A stretch of DNA of 64,000 nt. It comes from Silanimonas sp. Its GTDB lineage: Bacteria; Pseudomonadota; Gammaproteobacteria; Xanthomonadales; Xanthomonadaceae. The stretch is taken from assembly GCF_027530345.1 (NCBI RefSeq), contig NZ_JAPZQK010000018.1, positions 62,001 to 126,000 of the forward strand, read 5' to 3'. Each line of letters opens with the position of its first letter. Position 1 is the stretch's first letter. Made by a program: the position numbers and the translations under genes. Below, one piece after another: positions 40,711-50,383 of the stretch. The notes under the pieces were generated by a model. It was not told where the DNA came from and did not search any database. It was given only the letters and a program-made list of their open reading frames with translations.

Positions 40711-40745
40711 CACAAAAAACAACACCCCGGCCAAAGCCGGGGTGT
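40711..40745 (-). terminator. Rho-independent terminator of the intact subtilase gene
   Basis: Read on the minus strand, ACACCCCGGC pairs with GCCGGGGTGT over 10 bp around TTTG, followed by TGTTTTTTG. It lies 31 nt after the stop at 40776, and separates this gene from the next subtilase, whose promoter should lie at 40631-40710. Confidence 0.9.
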
Positions 40746-40775
40746 CGGGAAAAACCCGAAGCCGAAGGTTCGCCC

Positions 40776-43700
40776 TCAGGGCGTGCACCCCTGGAGGCTG
40801 CCGAGGGCGCTGAGCGGCTCGTTCGCCGTCCAAGTGCCCTGCACGCCGTTCACGAACGAACCGTTCAGGGTGATGTTCGAGAACGTGCCGCCCGAGAAGC
40901 TGCGCGAGAACGAGCCGATGGTGCTGCGCGTCGGCGTGCCGGTTCGGGTGCAGAGCGGGCAGAAGCCGTTGATCTGCTCGAGGTTGGCCGTCGCGGTCGA
41001 TCCACCGAAGCTCGTGCGCTCGGCGATCAGGTAGCGCGGGATGCCCAGGCCGTCGTAGGCAAATACCGTGTAGAACTCGTAGTTCGGGAACATCTGCACG
41101 CTGTACCCGGAGCCCGCGGTCGCCGGATTGAACCAGTGCGAGCTCACGTTCAGGGGGCTGCCGGAGAGCGCGGGGCAACCGCCGCCGAAGTTGCGGAAGG
41201 CCTCGGAACCGGTTTCGCCGTCCAGGTTGTACGAGAAGGTGAACTCGTTCGTGGCCGTCGGGCTGACGGTCGCGTTGCCCACTTCCACCAGCGTGTTCGC
41301 GCTGCCGTTCCACGCACTGCGGAACAGCTGCCCCGACCAGAAGCCATTCGCTCCCGGCGCGGCGCCCTGCAGGTAGTACCAGGTCGGAGTGCCATCGGCG
41401 AGGAACGTGTACCAGAGGCCCGCGAGCTGGTTGCCCGCCGGGTACAGGAAGAACCCGTGGCCACTGCGTTCCGGGTTGAAGTAACCGCCCGGACGGACGC
41501 TCGGCGCCGTGCCGGCAATCGTGGCGCGGAGCGTGAGGCTGGCCGTGGTGCCCGAGGCATTCACCGGGGTCAGGTACCAGCGGCCCGCCGCCGGGTTCGC
41601 CACGGTCACCGTTTCATTGCCGCTGGTCGTCGTGGCGCTCGCCGTGGCGGTGTTGCGTGCCGGCGCCGCGGCGATCGTCGGGATGGCCGCGGCCGGCACG
41701 ATCGGCGCGACGCGGGCGAGGTAGAGATCGACGTTCGCGCTGCTCGTCGTGGTGACGGTGAGCTGGGTCGCCCCGGCCGGAACGTCGATGTAGGCGTACT
41801 CCTGTGCGGCACCGGCCGGCAGCACCATCGGGCGATCGACGCCCGCCGACAGGGCGAACGGCGACGGCGTGGCCGAACTGCGCGTGAGCTTGAACGGCAC
41901 GCGGATCGCGTTGACGCCGGGGCCGCGATCAACCATCAGAAAGCCGAAGCGCGACTGGCCGTTGAGGAAGGTCGGATCGTCGTAGACGAGGCGCGCGACG
42001 AAGTTCGTTCTCGAGGGGACGTTGCCCGGTCCCGTGGCCCTCTGGCTCGTCGAGGCGACGGCGTCGATGGCCGCCATTTCCAGCAGCGCCTCGTTGCGCG
42101 CCCCGGCGCTGCTGGCGGTCCAGTTCTGTGCCAGTCCCCAGACGGTGATCGGCACGTTGTTGCCGGTATGGGTCACCGTGATCGAGCAGGCCTCGCTCGC
42201 ACCGGAGGACTCGCTGCTGCATCGCTCTTCGGCGCTGTCCGGCCGGCCATCGGCGTCGGTATCCACACCAACGAACAGGTCGAAGTCCTGCGCGGCGGGT
42301 GACGAGGCCGGGGCCAGCGTCACGTTGACCTGCACGGTGTGCGTGCGGCCATCGTTGAAGTTGATCGGCACGTTCTGGAAGAACACGCCATCGGTGAGGT
42401 TGTCGTAGGGGTCGCGGTTGGTGCTGTCCTGCAGCAGCCCCTCCTGCTTCGTCACCGGCACCACCAGGTCGGTGGCGGCGAAGCGCGCATTGCCGAGGCT
42501 GATGATTTCGCCGAGGTTGAAGTCGACGAAACCGCGGTCGCCGCTGACCGTGCGGGCCTGCAACGGGGGCACGGTACCCGAGGACAGGTAGATCGCCACC
42601 GGCAAGGTCAGGTCCGGCGTACCGCCCCCAACGCGACGGAGCGTCACCGACCCGTACGCCCAGGTGTTGAGGGCGCTCTGCGCGTTCGTGCTGAAGAGGA
42701 ATGACAGCGCCTGCGAACCGCCGCCGGTCAATGTGAACGTGCTCGGCGTGGTCGTCAGCGACAGGCCGGTCGGCAGATCAACGATGACCTGGTACTGCCC
42801 GCCGGCGGCCCCCGGCATCAGCGAGACGGTGCGCTGGAGCGTGCAGGTCTCAATGCAATCGCCCGAGGCGAGCGAGGGCAGGTTCAGCGCGGACGCCGCA
42901 CCCAGGCTGGCGCCCCGGAAGGCACCCGCGGGCAGGTTGAAGGCCAGAGAGGCATTGGCGGCCCGCTCGAGATCCACGGTGCCCGCGCCGCGATCATGCG
43001 GCGTGGTGGCACGGCCGTCGGCGAATTCCACGATGTTCGAGGCTCGCGCCGTGAGGGAGAGCGCCGAGACGATGTGGTCGGCGTTCCAGGCGGGGCGCGC
43101 GCCGGCGAGCAGCGCCGCGGCACCCGCGACGTGCGGCGAGGCCATCGACGTGCCGCTGAGTGTGGTGATCTCGTTGCCGAGGCGGCCGGCGGCGCGGATC
43201 GAGACGCCCGGCGCCGCGACGTCCGGCTTCAGCACGCCCAGCGGCGACACGGGGCCGCGACTGCTGAAGGTCGCGAGACGATCGCCGAGGCCGTTCCGAT
43301 CATGGGTCACGGCGGCGACGCTGATGACCCACGGCGAGTTCGACGGCGAACCCACGGTGCCCGGGTTGGGGCCGTCGTTGCCGGCCGACACCGCCACCAC
43401 GATGCCGGCCTCGCGGGCCGCGAGGAAGGCCTCCTCGTCGGAATTCACCGCGCCGCCGACAGTCAGCCACGGATCCGACTGCCCGCCGCCGATCGAGTAG
43501 TTGATGACGTCCACCTGGTCGGCGACGGCACGATTGATGGACGCGATGAGCGCGCTGCCGGAGTTGGGACCGCAGGAGCGGTTGTCCGGGGTGGAGCCGC
43601 AGCCCCGGTAGGAAATGAGGTTGGCCCGCGGCGCAACGCCACTGAGGTCGACGACCGCGCCATTGATCGTACTGGTGATCGGGTTGCCCGCTGCCGTTGC

Positions 43701-44483
43701 GGCGACATGGGTGCCGTGCCCATCCGGGTCGGGCTCGAAGGCCGAAGTGCCATTGGCGCCACCGGCGAGGAAGTCATAGACGCCGATCAACTTGTTGTTG
43801 CAGACGCCGGCATTGGCCGGGGTGGCGCACCAGCCGAGCAGCGCGCCCTTCGGGTTGGTGTGCGTGTAGCCACCTGCCGTGGCGGCGAAGGAAACGTGGG
43901 TCGGATTGATGCCCGAATCGATGACGCCGACGACCACGCCCTCGCCGCGGCTGGTGACGCCGGCGCTGCCGGTCCAGATCGTCGGCGCCTTGATCCAAGT
44001 CGGCCCCCGTTCCGTCATTGCACGACGTTCGAAATCCGGCGTGACCGCGCGGATGCCGGGCATACCCGCCAGAGTCTCGGCCTCGGCCGGCGTCAAGTCG
44101 AGCGCGACACCGTTGAGGGCGTGCTCGTAAACGAACTTCGGCACGAGCTCTCGACCGAAGGCGGCGGAGGCCGCGTCGAGGCGCTGCTCGCGCAGGGTGC
44201 CGATGTAGGCCAGATAGGCCTCGGCTTCGGGACGCTCCGGGTCGTACTTGGACTGGCCGGTCAGCGCGATCGCGACCGGTGCCAGCGCCGGGCGACGCCC
44301 GTCCTTGGCCTGGAAGCCACGGAACAGCGGGGCGGCGGGCTCGTCGAAACTGACGATGTACGAGCCGCGGACGTGGGCCGTCGCGGCGGAGGCGGCAACC
44401 GTCGGGCGGTCGCTGCGCGCGTCGATGGGCGCGGCCAGGGGAAGCGCCAGAGTGATCGCGGCGGCGAGGGTGAGCAATCGCAT
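40776..44483 (-). CDS. Secreted S8 subtilase-family peptidase with PPC and C-terminal beta modules
   Basis: 1235 aa from ATG 44483, with CAGGA upstream and a signal peptide (MRLLTLAAAITLALPLAAPI). An I9-like propeptide covers about 35-150. The S8 catalytic triad is Asp189 in VGVIDSGINPTH, His256 in PDPDGHGTHVAAT and Ser446 in LSGTSMASPHVAGA; the oxyanion Asn is in VSAGNDGPN (about 369). A PPC domain (about 870-1005) is followed by two beta modules (GGYFNPERSGHGFFLYPAGN and HWFNPATAGSGYSVQMFPNY) with Cys motifs GGGCP, CPLC and the last residues LQGCTP. Probably exported by Sec and type II secretion. It has its own terminator and lies divergent from ccmA. Confidence 0.9.
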   Translation of the reverse strand: MRLLTLAAAITLALPLAAPIDARSDRPTVAASAATAHVRGSYIVSFDEPAAPLFRGFQAKDGRRPALAPVAIALTGQSKYDPERPEAEAYLAYIGTLREQRLDAASAAFGRELVPKFVYEHALNGVALDLTPAEAETLAGMPGIRAVTPDFERRAMTERGPTWIKAPTIWTGSAGVTSRGEGVVVGVIDSGINPTHVSFAATAGGYTHTNPKGALLGWCATPANAGVCNNKLIGVYDFLAGGANGTSAFEPDPDGHGTHVAATAAGNPITSTINGAVVDLSGVAPRANLISYRGCGSTPDNRSCGPNSGSALIASINRAVADQVDVINYSIGGGQSDPWLTVGGAVNSDEEAFLAAREAGIVVAVSAGNDGPNPGTVGSPSNSPWVISVAAVTHDRNGLGDRLATFSSRGPVSPLGVLKPDVAAPGVSIRAAGRLGNEITTLSGTSMASPHVAGAAALLAGARPAWNADHIVSALSLTARASNIVEFADGRATTPHDRGAGTVDLERAANASLAFNLPAGAFRGASLGAASALNLPSLASGDCIETCTLQRTVSLMPGAAGGQYQVIVDLPTGLSLTTTPSTFTLTGGGSQALSFLFSTNAQSALNTWAYGSVTLRRVGGGTPDLTLPVAIYLSSGTVPPLQARTVSGDRGFVDFNLGEIISLGNARFAATDLVVPVTKQEGLLQDSTNRDPYDNLTDGVFFQNVPINFNDGRTHTVQVNVTLAPASSPAAQDFDLFVGVDTDADGRPDSAEERCSSESSGASEACSITVTHTGNNVPITVWGLAQNWTASSAGARNEALLEMAAIDAVASTSQRATGPGNVPSRTNFVARLVYDDPTFLNGQSRFGFLMVDRGPGVNAIRVPFKLTRSSATPSPFALSAGVDRPMVLPAGAAQEYAYIDVPAGATQLTVTTTSSANVDLYLARVAPIVPAAAIPTIAAAPARNTATASATTTSGNETVTVANPAAGRWYLTPVNASGTTASLTLRATIAGTAPSVRPGGYFNPERSGHGFFLYPAGNQLAGLWYTFLADGTPTWYYLQGAAPGANGFWSGQLFRSAWNGSANTLVEVGNATVSPTATNEFTFSYNLDGETGSEAFRNFGGGCPALSGSPLNVSSHWFNPATAGSGYSVQMFPNYEFYTVFAYDGLGIPRYLIAERTSFGGSTATANLEQINGFCPLCTRTGTPTRSTIGSFSRSFSGGTFSNITLNGSFVNGVQGTWTANEPLSALGSLQGCTP

Positions 44484-44677
44484 TGGGGGGTCCTGCGGGA
44501 AGGTTGCTGGGGCGAAGGCCGGTCCGAGTGTACCGGCCGGTTGACACGAATCCATCATTGCGCCCGGCGTCATCGCCGACCGCCAAGCGGGTCACAGTGC
44601 GGAAACGCGCCAGCGACCGGCGGGATGACACGCGCCGCGTGGACACCCGACCGCGGCGGCCGCTAGCATCCGCGCCG

Positions 44678-45319
44678 ATGGACTCCGCGCCCGCGGCCCT
44701 GCTCGTCGCGCGGGGCCTCACCTACCACCGCAATCAGGACCCGATCTTCGGGCCCCTCGACCTTCACGTCGACGCCGGGGAAGCCGTGCTGGTCCGGGGC
44801 GGCAATGGCGCCGGGAAAACCACCCTGCTCAAGGTGCTCGCCGGCCTCCTGGAGGCCACCGGCGGCAGCGCGACCCTGCTGGGTGCCCCTGTCGATACCG
44901 ACCACCTCGCCCGCCATTGCGCCTACCTCGGCCATCGGCTCGGTCACAAGGCCGAGCTCGGCGGCCTCGACAACCTGCGCTACGCCGCGACGCTGCAAGG
45001 CCGACCGCGGACCGACGCCGATCTCGAAGCCGCACTCGCCGCCGTCGGCCTGGCCGGCTACGAAGACACCCCTGCGGGGCGGATGAGCGCCGGCCAGAAC
45101 AAGCGGCTGGCGCTCGCGCGCCTCTCCTTGCATCCCGCCAAGCTCTGGCTGATGGACGAGCCCTACGCGAACCTCGACCTCGACGGCATTGCCCTCGTCG
45201 ACCGCATGGTCGGCGCCCACACGGCGGCGGGCGGGGCGGCCTTCATCACCACCCACGGGGCCTACGCAGCCCCGCCGGGCCGGGTGCGCGTGATCGAACT
45301 CCATGGCGGCCGGGCATGA
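44678..45319 (+). CDS. ccmA: Cytochrome c biogenesis ATP-binding protein CcmA
   Basis: 213 aa ABC ATPase. Walker A is RGGNGAGKTTLLKVLAGLL, the signature MSAGQNKRLALARLSL and Walker B LWLMDEPYANLD; the YANLD and SAGQ(K/N)KR wording is that of CcmA. With CcmB and CcmC it releases holo-CcmE from the heme-loading complex. It is the first gene of a ccmABCDEFGHI operon in which almost every junction overlaps. The long in-frame sequence before ATG 44678 is not coding. Confidence 0.93.
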   Translation: MDSAPAALLVARGLTYHRNQDPIFGPLDLHVDAGEAVLVRGGNGAGKTTLLKVLAGLLEATGGSATLLGAPVDTDHLARHCAYLGHRLGHKAELGGLDNLRYAATLQGRPRTDADLEAALAAVGLAGYEDTPAGRMSAGQNKRLALARLSLHPAKLWLMDEPYANLDLDGIALVDRMVGAHTAAGGAAFITTHGAYAAPPGRVRVIELHGGRA

Positions 45320-46020
45320 GCGGCGGATCACCCCCGGCATCCCCAGTGAGCTGGGCCGCGGTGGCCCGCGCCCAGCTCCGCCGTGACCTCACCCTCGTCT
45401 GGGCCCGTCGCGGGGATGCCCTGCAACCCCTGCTGTTCGCCCTGATGACCGCCAGCCTGTTCCCGCTCGCCCTAGGCGCCGAGCCGGGGAAGCTCGCGCC
45501 GCTCGCCGCCGGCGTGCTGTGGGTCTGCGTACTGCTGTCCGGGCTGCTCGGGCTCGATGCGCTGTTCCGCTCCGACACGGAGGATGGCGGGCTTGAGCAG
45601 ATGCTGCTCTCGCCGGCGCCTCTGGCCCTGTTGGTCGGCGTGCGCGTGCTGGTGCACTGGCTGACGACCGCCCTGCCCTTGCTGGTGGTCGCGCCGCTGC
45701 TGGCCTCGATGCTGCAGTTGCCGATGTCGCTGCTGCCCATCCTGATGGCCTCGCTCGCGCTCGGCACGCCCCTGCTCAGCCTGATCGGTGCCGTGGTCGC
45801 GGCGCTCACGGTCGGGGTGAAGCGCTCTGGTATCCTGCTGCCTCTGCTCGCCCTGCCGCTCTATGTGCCGGTGCTCGTCTTCGGCGCAGGCAGCGTTGCG
45901 GCCGCGGCCGAGGGCTACGACGCGCTCGGCGCCCTGCTGCTTCTGGCCGGGGCGCTGGTGCTGGCGCTCGTTCTCGCGCCGCTCGCGGCGGCGGCGGCCC
46001 TTCGGATCGCGCACACATGA
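45316..46020 (+). CDS. ccmB: Heme exporter-type membrane protein CcmB
   Basis: 234 aa with six membrane helices. LRRDLTLVWARRGDALQPLL near the N-terminus, then GVLWVCVLLSGLLGLDALFR, DTEDGGLEQMLLSPAPLALL and LALPLYVPVLVFGAGSV are characteristic of CcmB. It is the permease-like partner of CcmA. ATGA overlaps with both ccmA and ccmC. Confidence 0.93.
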   Translation: MSGGSPPASPVSWAAVARAQLRRDLTLVWARRGDALQPLLFALMTASLFPLALGAEPGKLAPLAAGVLWVCVLLSGLLGLDALFRSDTEDGGLEQMLLSPAPLALLVGVRVLVHWLTTALPLLVVAPLLASMLQLPMSLLPILMASLALGTPLLSLIGAVVAALTVGVKRSGILLPLLALPLYVPVLVFGAGSVAAAAEGYDALGALLLLAGALVLALVLAPLAAAAALRIAHT

Positions 46021-46769
46021 ATGCCCTGCTGCTCTGGTTCCATCGCACCGGCTCGCCGCCCAACTTCGACCGCTTCTGCGCCCGCTGGGTTCCGTGGTGT
46101 TTCGCGGCGGCCGTCATCCTGCTGCTGCCGGGTCTCTACGGCGCGCTGTTCGCCGTGCCGACCGATTACAAGCAGGGCGACAGCTTCCGCATCCTCTACA
46201 TCCACGTGCCGGCGGCATGGTCGGCGATGTTCATCTTCGTCGCGATGGCCGTGCAGGCGTTCATTGCGCTGGTCTGGCGCATCAAGGCCTGCGAGACCCT
46301 GGCCGTGGCCGCCGCTCCCGTCGGGGCCGCCTTCGCGGCCATCACACTCATCACCGGCTCGATCTGGGGCCGCCCCACCTGGGGCACGTGGTGGGAGTGG
46401 GACCCGCGCCTCACCTCGATGCTGGTGATGTTCTTCCTCTACATCGGCGTCATCGCACTCCACAACGCCATCGAGGACCGCCGGGCCGCGGCCCGCGCCG
46501 CGTGCTTCCTTGCGCTCATCGGCGTGATCAACGTGCCGATCGTGCATTTCTCCGTGGACTGGTGGAACAGCCTGCACCAGGGCGACACCATCAACCTGAC
46601 GCGCGGCGAATCGCAGATGCACACCTCGATGCTGTGGCCGCTGATCCTCACCACGCTGGCCACGAAGTTCTGGTTCGTCGGCTCCCTGCTGCAGCGGGCC
46701 CGCGTGCTGAACCTCGAGAACGAGTCCGCCCAGCCCTGGGCCAAGGCCCTGGCCATGGAGGCACGCTGA
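46017..46769 (+). CDS. ccmC: Heme-handling membrane protein CcmC
   Basis: 250 aa. The Trp-rich heme-binding motif WGRPTWGTWWEWDPRLTS (about 118-135) is present, flanked by the conserved His residues in IHVPAAWSAM and VHFSVDWWNSLHQG. Six membrane helices are expected. CcmC loads heme on CcmE in the periplasm. Confidence 0.95.
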   Translation: MNALLLWFHRTGSPPNFDRFCARWVPWCFAAAVILLLPGLYGALFAVPTDYKQGDSFRILYIHVPAAWSAMFIFVAMAVQAFIALVWRIKACETLAVAAAPVGAAFAAITLITGSIWGRPTWGTWWEWDPRLTSMLVMFFLYIGVIALHNAIEDRRAAARAACFLALIGVINVPIVHFSVDWWNSLHQGDTINLTRGESQMHTSMLWPLILTTLATKFWFVGSLLQRARVLNLENESAQPWAKALAMEAR

Positions 46770-46930
46770 TGGAGCATCTTCACGGCTGGTTCGTCGCCGC
46801 GGCCTACGCGATCGCCCTGGTGATCCTGCTCGCCGACGCCTTCTTGCCACGGATCAAGTTCAAATCGCTGCTGCGCGGCATCCTGCTGCGCGAACGCCGC
46901 GCCTCCGCTTCGAAGAACGAGTCCCCATGA
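46769..46930 (+). CDS. ccmD: Small membrane protein CcmD
   Basis: 53 aa, starting with a TGATG overlap at the ccmC stop. One membrane helix (FVAAAYAIALVILLADAFLP) is followed by a basic cytoplasmic tail (LLRERRASASK). CcmD holds the CcmABC-CcmE complex together. The call rests on size, topology and position between ccmC and ccmE. Confidence 0.88.
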   Translation: MEHLHGWFVAAAYAIALVILLADAFLPRIKFKSLLRGILLRERRASASKNESP

Positions 46931-47454
46931 ACCCCACCCGCCAACGCCGCCTCTGGATGGCCCTGCTGGTCCTGCTTGCCGCCGCTGTCGGTGGCGGGCT
47001 CATCGTCTGGGCCCTGCAGCGCAACGTCACCTTCCTGCACTCCCCGACCGCCGTTCGTGATGGCCAAGTCCCGGAGGACGCACGCTTCCGGCTGGGTGGC
47101 GTGCTGCTCGAGGGCAGCGTGAAGCGCGAGCCGGGTTCGCTGCGCGTCGCCTTCGAAGTGACCGACCGCTTCAACAACTACCCGGTGGTCTACGACGGCA
47201 TCCTCCCGGACATGTTCCGCGAGGGCACCAGCGTGATCGCCACGGGCCGCATCCACGACGGGCAGCTGGTGGCCGATGAGGTGCTGGCCAAGCACGACGA
47301 GCAGTACATGCCGAAGGAAGTGGCGGACGCCATCGCCGCGGCGAAGGAACAGGGCGAGGCCAAGGCCGCCGCCGATGCGCCCACTTATGGCGATGCGCCG
47401 CCAGACGCTGCGACACCGCCGGCTGAAGCGACGACCTCGGGCGGCACCTACTGA
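46927..47454 (+). CDS. ccmE: Periplasmic heme chaperone CcmE
   Basis: 175 aa. An N-terminal signal anchor (about 9-30) is followed by the OB-fold domain with VTFLHSPTAVRDGQVPEDAR, RLGGVLLEGSVKREPG and YDGILPDMFREGTSVIATG. The heme-binding His lies in LAKHDEQYMPKEV (about 126). The tail is Ala/Pro-rich. It carries covalently bound heme to CcmF. Confidence 0.95.
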   Translation: MNPTRQRRLWMALLVLLAAAVGGGLIVWALQRNVTFLHSPTAVRDGQVPEDARFRLGGVLLEGSVKREPGSLRVAFEVTDRFNNYPVVYDGILPDMFREGTSVIATGRIHDGQLVADEVLAKHDEQYMPKEVADAIAAAKEQGEAKAAADAPTYGDAPPDAATPPAEATTSGGTY

Positions 47455-49406
47455 TGCTCCCCGAACTCGGCAACCTCGCCCTGCTGTTGGCCCTGCTGCT
47501 GGCGGTGGCGATGTCGACGCTGCCGCTCGCCGGCGCCCACAAGGGCAACGTCGCTTGGATGAACCTCGCGCGCCCGCTCGCCTACGGGCAACTGGCGCTG
47601 CTCTCGGTGTCCTACGCCGCGCTGACATGGGCCTTCATCGACCACGATCTTTCGGTGGCCTACGTCGCCAACAACTCGCACATCAAGCTGCCGATGCTTT
47701 ACCAGATCAGCGCGGTTTGGGGCGGGCATGAAGGCTCGCTGCTGCTCTGGGTGCTGATCCTCGCGATCTGGATCGCCGCGGTGGCACGGTTCTCCCGCTC
47801 GCTGCCGCTGCCGGTGATCGCCCGCGTGCTGGCCGTGATGGGCCTGATCGCGGTGGGCTTCCTGAGTTTCACGGCGTTCACCTCCAACCCGTTCGAACGC
47901 CTGCTGCCGGCGGCGACGGAAGGGCGTGACCTGAACCCGCTGCTCCAGGACCCTGGGCTGATCTTCCATCCGCCGTTGCTCTACGTCGGCTACGTGGGCT
48001 TCGCGGTGGCTTTCGCGTTCGCGGTCGCCGCGCTGCTGGACGGGCGTCTGGACGCCCAGTGGGTGCGATGGTCGCGACCGTGGACGAACGTGGCCTGGGC
48101 CTTCCTGACGCTGGGCATCGGCCTCGGCAGCTACTGGGCGTACTACGAACTGGGCTGGGGCGGCTGGTGGTTCTGGGATCCGGTCGAGAACGCCAGCTTC
48201 ATGCCTTGGCTGGTGGGCACGGCCCTGCTGCACTCGCAGGCGGTCTCGGAGAAGCGCGGCAGCTTCCATGGCTGGACCCTGCTGCTCGCCATCGCCGCCT
48301 TCTCGCTCTCCTTGCTCGGCACCTTCCTCGTGCGCTCGGGCGTGCTGACCTCGGTGCACGCCTTCGCCAGCGATCCTGAGCGCGGCCTCTACATCCTCGG
48401 CTTCCTGCTGGTGGTCGTCGGTGGCTCGCTCGCGCTCTACGCGAAGCGCGCACCGAAGTCGGAAACGGCACAAGCATTCGCCGGCAGTTCGCGCGAGACG
48501 CTGCTGCTGGTGAACAACCTGCTGCTCACCGCCGCGGCAGCGATGGTGCTGCTCGGCACGCTCTTTCCGCTGCTCGTCGATGCCCTGAAGCTCGGCCAGA
48601 TCTCGGTCGGCCCGCCGTACTTCGGCCTGCTGTTCACCCTGCTGATGGCGCCGGTCGTTCTGCTGGTGCCCTTCGGCCCGGTGACGCGCTGGGGCCGGGA
48701 GGATGCCGGTGCCGTTGGACGCATGATGGCCCCTTGGCTGGTGCTGGGCCTCGCGGCCATGTTCCTCGTGTTCTTCACCTGGCCCGAAGGCACCTTCAAG
48801 ACGGCGGCGGGCATCGGCGGCGGTGTGTGGGTGATCGCCGGCACCGCGGTGTTCCTGTGGCGACGCCTGAAGACCCAGCGACAGAAGCTGACCGCCGAAA
48901 TGGCCGGCATGGTGCTGGCGCATGCCGGCATCGGCGTGTTCGTCATCGGCGTGCTCGTGCTGGAAAGCACGATGATCGAGCGCGACGTGGCGGCCAAGCC
49001 GGGCATGAGCTTCGAAGTGCGCGAATACACCTTCGCCTTCGACGGGGTCGTTCCGCAGCAGGGCCCGAACTTCGAAGCCGACGTGGGCACGGTGCGGCTG
49101 TTCAAGGACGGCGAGTTCATCGCCACACTGCGCCCCGAGAAGCGCTTCTACCCGGTGTCCGGCCAGATGATGACGGAGGCCTACTACGAAGCCGGCTTGT
49201 TCCGCGACGTGTACGTGGCCCTCGGTGATCCGCTCGATGCGCAGAAGACCGAGTGGGCCGTGCGCCTGTACGTGAAGCCCTACATCCGCTGGATCTGGTT
49301 CGGCGCCTTGATGATGGCCATCGGCGGCTTCGTCGTCGCCTTCGACCGTCGCTTCCGCAAACCGGTGAACGCCCCGGCCGCCACCGCACCGGCCGAGGCG
49401 CTGTGA
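47454..49406 (+). CDS. ccmF: Heme lyase CcmF
   Basis: 650 aa with about 14-15 membrane helices. The WWD motif GWGGWWFWDPVENASFMPWL (about 240-260) is exact. HEGSLLLWVLILAIW, PLLYVGYVGFAVAFAFAV, FLVRSGVLTSVHAFASDPER and the periplasmic C-terminal domain follow in order. It attaches heme from CcmE to apocytochromes with CcmH and CcmI. Confidence 0.96.
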   Translation: MLPELGNLALLLALLLAVAMSTLPLAGAHKGNVAWMNLARPLAYGQLALLSVSYAALTWAFIDHDLSVAYVANNSHIKLPMLYQISAVWGGHEGSLLLWVLILAIWIAAVARFSRSLPLPVIARVLAVMGLIAVGFLSFTAFTSNPFERLLPAATEGRDLNPLLQDPGLIFHPPLLYVGYVGFAVAFAFAVAALLDGRLDAQWVRWSRPWTNVAWAFLTLGIGLGSYWAYYELGWGGWWFWDPVENASFMPWLVGTALLHSQAVSEKRGSFHGWTLLLAIAAFSLSLLGTFLVRSGVLTSVHAFASDPERGLYILGFLLVVVGGSLALYAKRAPKSETAQAFAGSSRETLLLVNNLLLTAAAAMVLLGTLFPLLVDALKLGQISVGPPYFGLLFTLLMAPVVLLVPFGPVTRWGREDAGAVGRMMAPWLVLGLAAMFLVFFTWPEGTFKTAAGIGGGVWVIAGTAVFLWRRLKTQRQKLTAEMAGMVLAHAGIGVFVIGVLVLESTMIERDVAAKPGMSFEVREYTFAFDGVVPQQGPNFEADVGTVRLFKDGEFIATLRPEKRFYPVSGQMMTEAYYEAGLFRDVYVALGDPLDAQKTEWAVRLYVKPYIRWIWFGALMMAIGGFVVAFDRRFRKPVNAPAATAPAEAL

Positions 49407-49945
49407 TGGGCCGCTGGCTGCCGCTGGGCCTGTTCCTCGCGCTGGCCGTGCTGCTGGGTGCGGGCGTCCTCATGAATGCCGGCAAAACGCAGACAGACAT
49501 CGAGTCGCCGTTGATCGGCCAGCCCGCGCCGGACTTCGCGCTACCGGATTTCAACGACCCGTCGACGACGGTCCGCAAGGCCGATCTGCTCGGCAAGCCG
49601 TATCTCGTCAACATCTGGGCGAGCTGGTGCGCGAGCTGCCGGGTCGAGCATCCGGTGATCACCGACATCGCGAACAGCGGTCGCCTGCATGTGGTCGGCT
49701 ACAACTACAAGGACGCGCCGGAAGACGCCGCGCGCTGGCTGCAGCAGTTCGGCAATCCATTCCATCGGATCATCGCCGACGTCGAGGGTGCCGCCGCGAT
49801 CGACTGGGGCATCTATGGCGCGCCCGAGACCTTCCTGGTGGATGCGAAGGGCATCGTGCGCTGGAAGCACGTCGGGCCGGTGACGCCCGAGGTGGTCGAA
49901 ACGCAGCTGTGGCCGCTGCTCACCACGCTGGAGAGCGAAGGATGA
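49406..49945 (+). CDS. ccmG: Thiol:disulfide interchange protein CcmG (DsbE)
   Basis: 179 aa. A membrane anchor (about 5-25) is followed by a thioredoxin fold with the redox motif NIWASWCASCRVEHP (Cys about 77 and 80). GVYGAPETFLVD-like GIYGAPETFLVDAKGIVRW supplies the cis-Pro loop and the CcmG-specific segment. It reduces apocytochrome or CcmH thiols. TGATG overlap with ccmF. Confidence 0.94.
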   Translation: MGRWLPLGLFLALAVLLGAGVLMNAGKTQTDIESPLIGQPAPDFALPDFNDPSTTVRKADLLGKPYLVNIWASWCASCRVEHPVITDIANSGRLHVVGYNYKDAPEDAARWLQQFGNPFHRIIADVEGAAAIDWGIYGAPETFLVDAKGIVRWKHVGPVTPEVVETQLWPLLTTLESEG

Positions 49946-50376
49946 ACACGCTACGCCACGTCGTTGTCGCGCTCGCGCTGCTGCTCGCCGGCACCGTCGC
50001 TGCGCTCCATCCGAAGGACTTCCAGAGCCCGGAGGAAGAAGCCCGCTATCGCGCGATCGCCAAAGAGCTGCGCTGCGTGATGTGCCAGAACCAGTCGTTG
50101 GCCGATTCGCCGGCAGGCGTCGCCGACGACATGCGCCGCCAAGTGCTCACGCTCATCCGCGAAGGCAAGAATGATGCGGAGATCACCGCGTTCTTCCAGG
50201 CGCGCTACGGCGATTTCATCCTCTATCGCCCGGAAGTGAAGCCGGTGACCTGGGCGCTGTGGTTCGGCCCGGCCCTGCTCCTTCTCGTCGGCGCCGGCGT
50301 GGTGGTCTCGATCGTGCGCCGCCAGAAGACCGATGCCCCGGCCGCACCGCCGGCCGAAGACCGCCAGGAATGGTGA
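49942..50376 (+). CDS. ccmH: Cytochrome c maturation protein CcmH
   Basis: 144 aa. A signal peptide (about 1-20) is followed by the LRCVMCQNQSLADSPAGVA motif (Cys about 46 and 49), the apocytochrome-binding redox pair. DMRRQVLTLIREGKNDAEIT and YGDFILYRPEVKPVTWALW follow, then a C-terminal membrane helix. This is the short form; the TPR part is encoded separately by ccmI. Confidence 0.95.
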   Translation: MNTLRHVVVALALLLAGTVAALHPKDFQSPEEEARYRAIAKELRCVMCQNQSLADSPAGVADDMRRQVLTLIREGKNDAEITAFFQARYGDFILYRPEVKPVTWALWFGPALLLLVGAGVVVSIVRRQKTDAPAAPPAEDRQEW

Positions 50377-50383
50377 CCCGCTG

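Noticed and set aside
44540-44560. TTGACA upstream of ccmA as a -35 box
   Set aside because: No acceptable -10 hexamer at 16-18 nt, so it is probably chance.
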